Assembly: GCA_963931865.1 (NCBI GenBank)
Contig: OZ007509.1
Span: 4,942,947-5,006,946, forward strand
Source of the DNA: Axinella damicornis
Lineage: Eukaryota > Porifera > Demospongiae > Axinellida > Axinellidae
Direction: 5' to 3'
DNA: 64,000 nucleotides
Under the pieces are notes generated by a model. The model did no database searches. It was not told where the DNA came from and saw only the letters and a list, made by a program, of their open reading frames with translations. The position numbers were made by a program, and so were the translations under genes. The number at the start of each line of letters is the position of its first letter. Within the stretch, counting starts at the first letter, position 1. Below, one piece after another: positions 59,895-64,000 of the stretch.

Positions 59895-60185
59895 TAGCCT
59901 CGCTCCCAGGCCACTTCCACCGCCAGTATTTGATCACTTGCAGTATGCAAATAATTATGGTGGGGCAAGGGAAGGTCTGGGAGATCTGGTCATGTGTGTT
60001 GCCACCAGGTAGACACATGGGGGGGGGTGCCCAACTAAGAATCTCGATGCCCTTTCTTGTACTGTCCGTCCAACTGGACCAAAGGCTGGACGTCAGAGCG
60101 TTCGCAAGGCAGACAATCAATACCGGTTTGTTGCTCACAACACCAGGCTGGATCTGGATCCACAAGAACAGGTGGTTGGGCACCC
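59895..60185. mobile_element. Truncated copy of the 414-bp element at 32979
   Basis: Left end TAGCCTCGCTCCCAGGCC and interior shared with the full copy (GATGCCCTTTCTTGTACTG, GTTCGCAAGGCAGAC); no right terminal repeat. Confidence 0.8.
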
Positions 60186-60486
60186 GTGTGTAAGAACAGA
60201 AACACTATTGATTCCAGCCAGCAATGTACACAGACATGTTGGTCTCACTCAATGAACAAACTTCAATGGGATACCAGTTCATATTTTTGTGGCTTTGGGG
60301 TTGAAGTGGTTGTGCACATGTTTCCATGGTGATGTGTGTGTGCCGTCCATGTGTAACCAATCTGAGCAGACCACTGTCATCAAAGGATGGCTGCCTAAAC
60401 ATGGCTGTCACCACCGGATAAGTAGTGCACAAATTGCAAACTCCAGCTGCCATACATGTACAGTCCATATTATACGACTGCAGCTA

Positions 60487-60960
60487 TATCACGCAGAGCC
60501 ATGGTTCCCAAGTCTGTGATGGCAATCTGCCGCTTGGATATGAGGCACATGGTAAGACCCGACCCCCGACAGCAAATTTGATTAGGCCGTATGCCGTCTG
60601 TACCCTTACAAACACATCCTTGCCATCAGGTGCTTGCGGTATTGCTGTCAGCTTGTTACCTAATCCTAACCCTGGCTTTCCGACCTTATCGAGGGTGTAC
60701 AACACGGCTTGATTGAAGAGAGCTACATCTTGTAGATATAAAGACTCCCGCCATGCAATAATGTACAATTGCGCAACATGAACTAGTATCGTAGTAGCTA
60801 AACAACCTGGGGAGCCACGCATGCACAAACAGTGGATACCAGGCGCTCCGTGGATACCAGGCGCTCCGGCTCTGTGGCTTGAACTCTCTGTGGCTTGTAC
60901 TCCAGCATGCAGGACGCCAAATAGGGCAGCAACCACATGAAGAAGCCTCTACACAAACTC
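60487..60960 (-). other. Unassigned open frame, minus strand
   Basis: A minus-strand frame stays open about 150 codons, with a protein-like stretch (LFNQAVLYTLDKVGKPG, then DGKDVFVRVQTAYGLIKF) and a hydrophobic start (MVAALFGVLHAGVQA) that could be a signal peptide. It lies upstream (sense) of the receptor pseudokinase and could hold its 5' exons, but no phase-consistent link was found. Confidence 0.25.
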
Positions 60961-60999
60961 ACTGGCTGAGATCAGAGCCTGAAGCCCAACGCAAGACAT

Positions 61000-63298
61000 A
61001 ACTGATAAGTAATGCTCTCACCACAAGTACCTAACAAGAGAGGTAAACAATTCCTGTGGACACACAAATAATTCAATTCCAAATTCAAATTTTAAAGTGC
61101 ACAAACCATGACCGATCACCAATGACCAGATCAATCACCAGATGACCAATGCCAGCTCTGTGCCTTACAGACTTGAATGGACTCTTTCAGAAAGCACAGT
61201 GCCAGCAAGGTGTTCCTACATGTACGCTCACATGTCATGGAATGGGTGTATGGGTGCCAGACGGCTGACCTTCCGGGCTACGTACATACTGCTGATTGCG
61301 TGCACTGAATCTCAACAATTACACTGCCAGTTGGCAGTGGCCATACATTCCAGTCATCCCTGGCATTGCCGTGCTATTAATGTACCGCATCCAACACTCC
61401 CAAAGTTGGAAGAACCGAGAGTGTGCACGCACTTAACTGAAAAGCCTCATACAAATTAATTCTCTTTCCCAGTAATGGCTAAGCACAAAAGTTCTGTACC
61501 CGAAACAAAAACTTGAAAGCTTTCAACAGGCCTGCAATAATAATATCAAAAACATTAATGACTTTCTGATAGCAGTAGCAACCCACCACACACATCTGCA
61601 TGGTTTCCCTGGAAACAGATATACGTCCTAAATGAATGCTTCAACCTGCATGACCGTATATGGTATTATATTTAGACTCTGCCTTTAGGAACTATTTCCA
61701 TACCAGTGTGAGATAACTGAGTCCACATACGTATCTGCACATGTTTGGCGGCTACCTTGCTGATAAGCTCACAGCTGTGCTTCCATTGTAGTGGTAGGCA
61801 TATGGGACTTTTTGAATGCCGGGTACAGTTCAAACTTGGCAGCTCAACGGATAGAGTTAAGGTAAGTGCAGTCTTCAGTGGCCACAGAGGAAACAGTGAG
61901 TGGCTTCTGTACATATTCCAACACAGAACGTGTTTTTGGTGAGTCGGAACGGTCACCATGGCATCACTGGATACCCTGTGAACCCCAGCACTTGGGGGTT
62001 TGACACTGCAAAGTGGGCCCAGTGTCTCATCATATCCCAAGTCTCTACACACTAACTTTGTCCTTCCATCCGAGATGCCAAGTGTTGAACTCTAGGTACC
62101 TGTTATCAACTGGGGGCTTTTGGCCGAGAAAAATTGGCTGTACACATATCCATGCTTACACATGCTATGGCCTCCACCAATGAAACTGTGGTTTCACAGG
62201 CAAAGCAAGTCATTAGCGCCGCAATGCCATCCCTTTGAGCGGCTGACCACAACACTGCGGCAATTTGGACAGTTTTCTAACACCAGGCTGCCTCATAAAC
62301 GTCCACAGTTGAGAACAGCAACACATGCAGTGGGAGGCTTTGAACCACAACAAAACTAGCTCTCATTTCCTGGGAGGTCATTCCACACTAATGTGATCAC
62401 ACATCTCACATTAGAAGCTTTACACAAACACTCGCTCACAGCAAACAATCGACCTTCTTCAGATGCGCTGTAATCAACATTCTTCGGATGTATGGATGCG
62501 TATCATTGCAATTATGACACCTAGTCGCAGCACAGGTTTGACTCTACATGCTATTAAGCGCTGAAGTATTCTTCCAGGAACTCTGCCATTTTCGATCCCA
62601 TGGAATTGAAAATCTTACAATTCGAAATGAAGCACACTTCGTATTCGAGAAATGTCATTAGAAATCAAGCGCATCTCGCTTATACGAGAATATTTCCTGC
62701 CTGTGGTGATATAGGTGCACGCGCCTAATAACGAGCGACTGCGGTGTCTGAGTTCAATCATGCTGTACAGGTTGAAGTCAGCTAGCACAGAGAAGACCCA
62801 CCCACACATTGAAAACATCACAGGAGTTAAGCAGCACTGGTGAAACCCAGAAGAGACACCGAGAAGAGGCAAACACCCTGCAAAGACCTTACGACGCTAC
62901 ATCTGTTCTACCTTCCTGTGATTTCAGTGGGTCTTGCGAGAGGTGCATCCACTGTACCGCGAGTGCAGCGTGCGTGCACTTCACTGAAGTCAACAGTAGG
63001 GCACTTAGGCCACATGAATCCCATGTGACTTATTCGATCAATGGGAAGACGGCTTCACCTGGAAATATAATGGCATGAACAACAGAAGCCGTGGAGCAGT
63101 GATCTGATTCCTATCAGCTAGTTACCTCCTCCATATCAGGTGATTCAGGTAATGGCTAGGGCACTACGGCACACTCCCCCCCCCCCCCCCCCCCCCCCCC
63201 CACAAACACCAATAGTACAGTAGAGATCGGTGCCTTACTAGTCAACTCCACATGCAAGTATATAGTGTAAACCACTGGAAACCTTCAAGTTCAGAAGT
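61000..63298. other. Region with no recognised gene
   Basis: Short unconnected open frames only. A poly-C run lies at 63175-63200. Nothing supports an exon. Confidence 0.5.
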
Positions 63299-63374
63299 AA
63301 TTTCTCAGTCCGTGTTTTGGACTAATTTCTCAGTCCGTGTTTTGGACTAATTTCTCAGTCCATGTTTTGGACTA
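63299..63374 (+). repeat. 25-bp tandem repeat, three copies
   Basis: Three units of TTTCTCAGTCCGTGTTTTGG plus ACTAA, the last with one substitution. Confidence 0.95.
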
Positions 63375-64000
63375 AGAATGTCTTTAGGTGGAATTCTGTT
63401 GAACCAATAACTGTGGCCCCAACAGTACACCAGGCTAGCAGGGTTTCAAATAACTGGTGCTCAGATTAAGTAGTGGTTCCACACCCCACAGCATCGGCAC
63501 CTAGTGAATAGCATGTCAAGAGGTCAGCACGACCACCTCTGTATTTAGCTTAGCAAAATTTCAGGCATCACATGACTCCTCCCCCTAACACAGTACAGTG
63601 GCAGCTGCCAGTGGTACGTAACTCCCATGTGGCATATACTAGGTTACATCGATATGCATCCACTTTGCATGATTGACCCCAGCTGTCAGTGTTGCCTAGG
63701 TAGCGGAAGAAGGCGCAGTTAATGGATTCTGAGAAGAGATTCAGAGCACGCCATTATCGTATTCACCAGGCAGAGCAGAGATTCATTGGAGCAGCCTTTT
63801 CGCAGACATCTGGCACCAAAACATCGACCGACCACTCCCACCCAGGTGGAATGCTTTCATCTCATCCTCACCGTGGCTGGAGGTTCAGTAACATTGAAGG
63901 TTATGGTAACGCTGAATCCTCCGTAACAATTCCTGGAACATGCAACAAACTTACAGGATAAATGTCGGCCACTTAAGTCGAGCTAGTGAACACAAATACA

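Overview
This window reads as nuclear DNA of an early-branching animal, most likely a sponge; no species is claimed. The genes are metazoan (TACC, MXD-type bHLH-zipper, DOCK exchange factor, Ig/FN3 receptor kinase). Introns are short with clean GT-AG borders, and introns and spacers are full of microsatellites, minisatellites and foldback elements. There is no bacterial-style gene organisation. All gene models were spliced by hand from acceptor and donor sites and checked by codon phase across every junction; no transcript data were available.

Layout. 0.6-6.5 kb, plus strand: coiled-coil protein whose last exon is partly re-copied downstream. 7.9-11.3 kb, plus: phosphomannomutase, 8 exons, 247 codons. 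12.2-17.0 kb, plus: TACC-family centrosome/microtubule protein, 521 codons, with a possible 7-nt microexon. 17.3-22.1 kb, plus: a PB1 domain joined in phase to an R3HCC1/R3HCC1L-type C-terminal half, an unusual combination. 23.3-34.6 kb, minus: DOCK-A/B Rho-family GEF, interrupted by a 200-N gap and carrying a cluster of single-base indels. 35.2 kb, plus: a lone Ig exon followed by a 27-bp minisatellite. 37.7-42.1 kb, minus: MXD/MNT-like repressor with an N-terminal Sin3-interaction helix. 43.1-46.8 kb, plus: a Crinkler (CR)-type gene with a ubiquitin-like header, a PD-(D/E)XK-like module and a kinase-like module, with a duplicated header exon and a possible alternative membrane-anchor exon in its third intron. 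50.3-59.2 kb, minus: receptor tyrosine pseudokinase (three Ig, FN3, TM, kinase fold with HRD and DFG lost). From 59.2 kb to the end no gene is recognised with confidence.

Two features run through the whole window. First, many short foldback elements (TAGCCTCGTTCCCAGG-type ends), several bounded by 9-bp target duplications, suggesting a Mutator-like non-autonomous family. Second, microsatellites are strand-phased to splicing: on the sense strand AC, C and CT tracts sit directly upstream of acceptors, while GT and G tracts sit directly downstream of donors. This holds for genes on both strands.

The genes do not form a single pathway. Several are cytoskeletal, polarity or signalling factors (TACC, PB1 protein, DOCK, receptor pseudokinase). 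The CR-type gene is the most unusual single locus; the PB1 fusion, the receptor pseudokinase and the strand-phased repeats are next.
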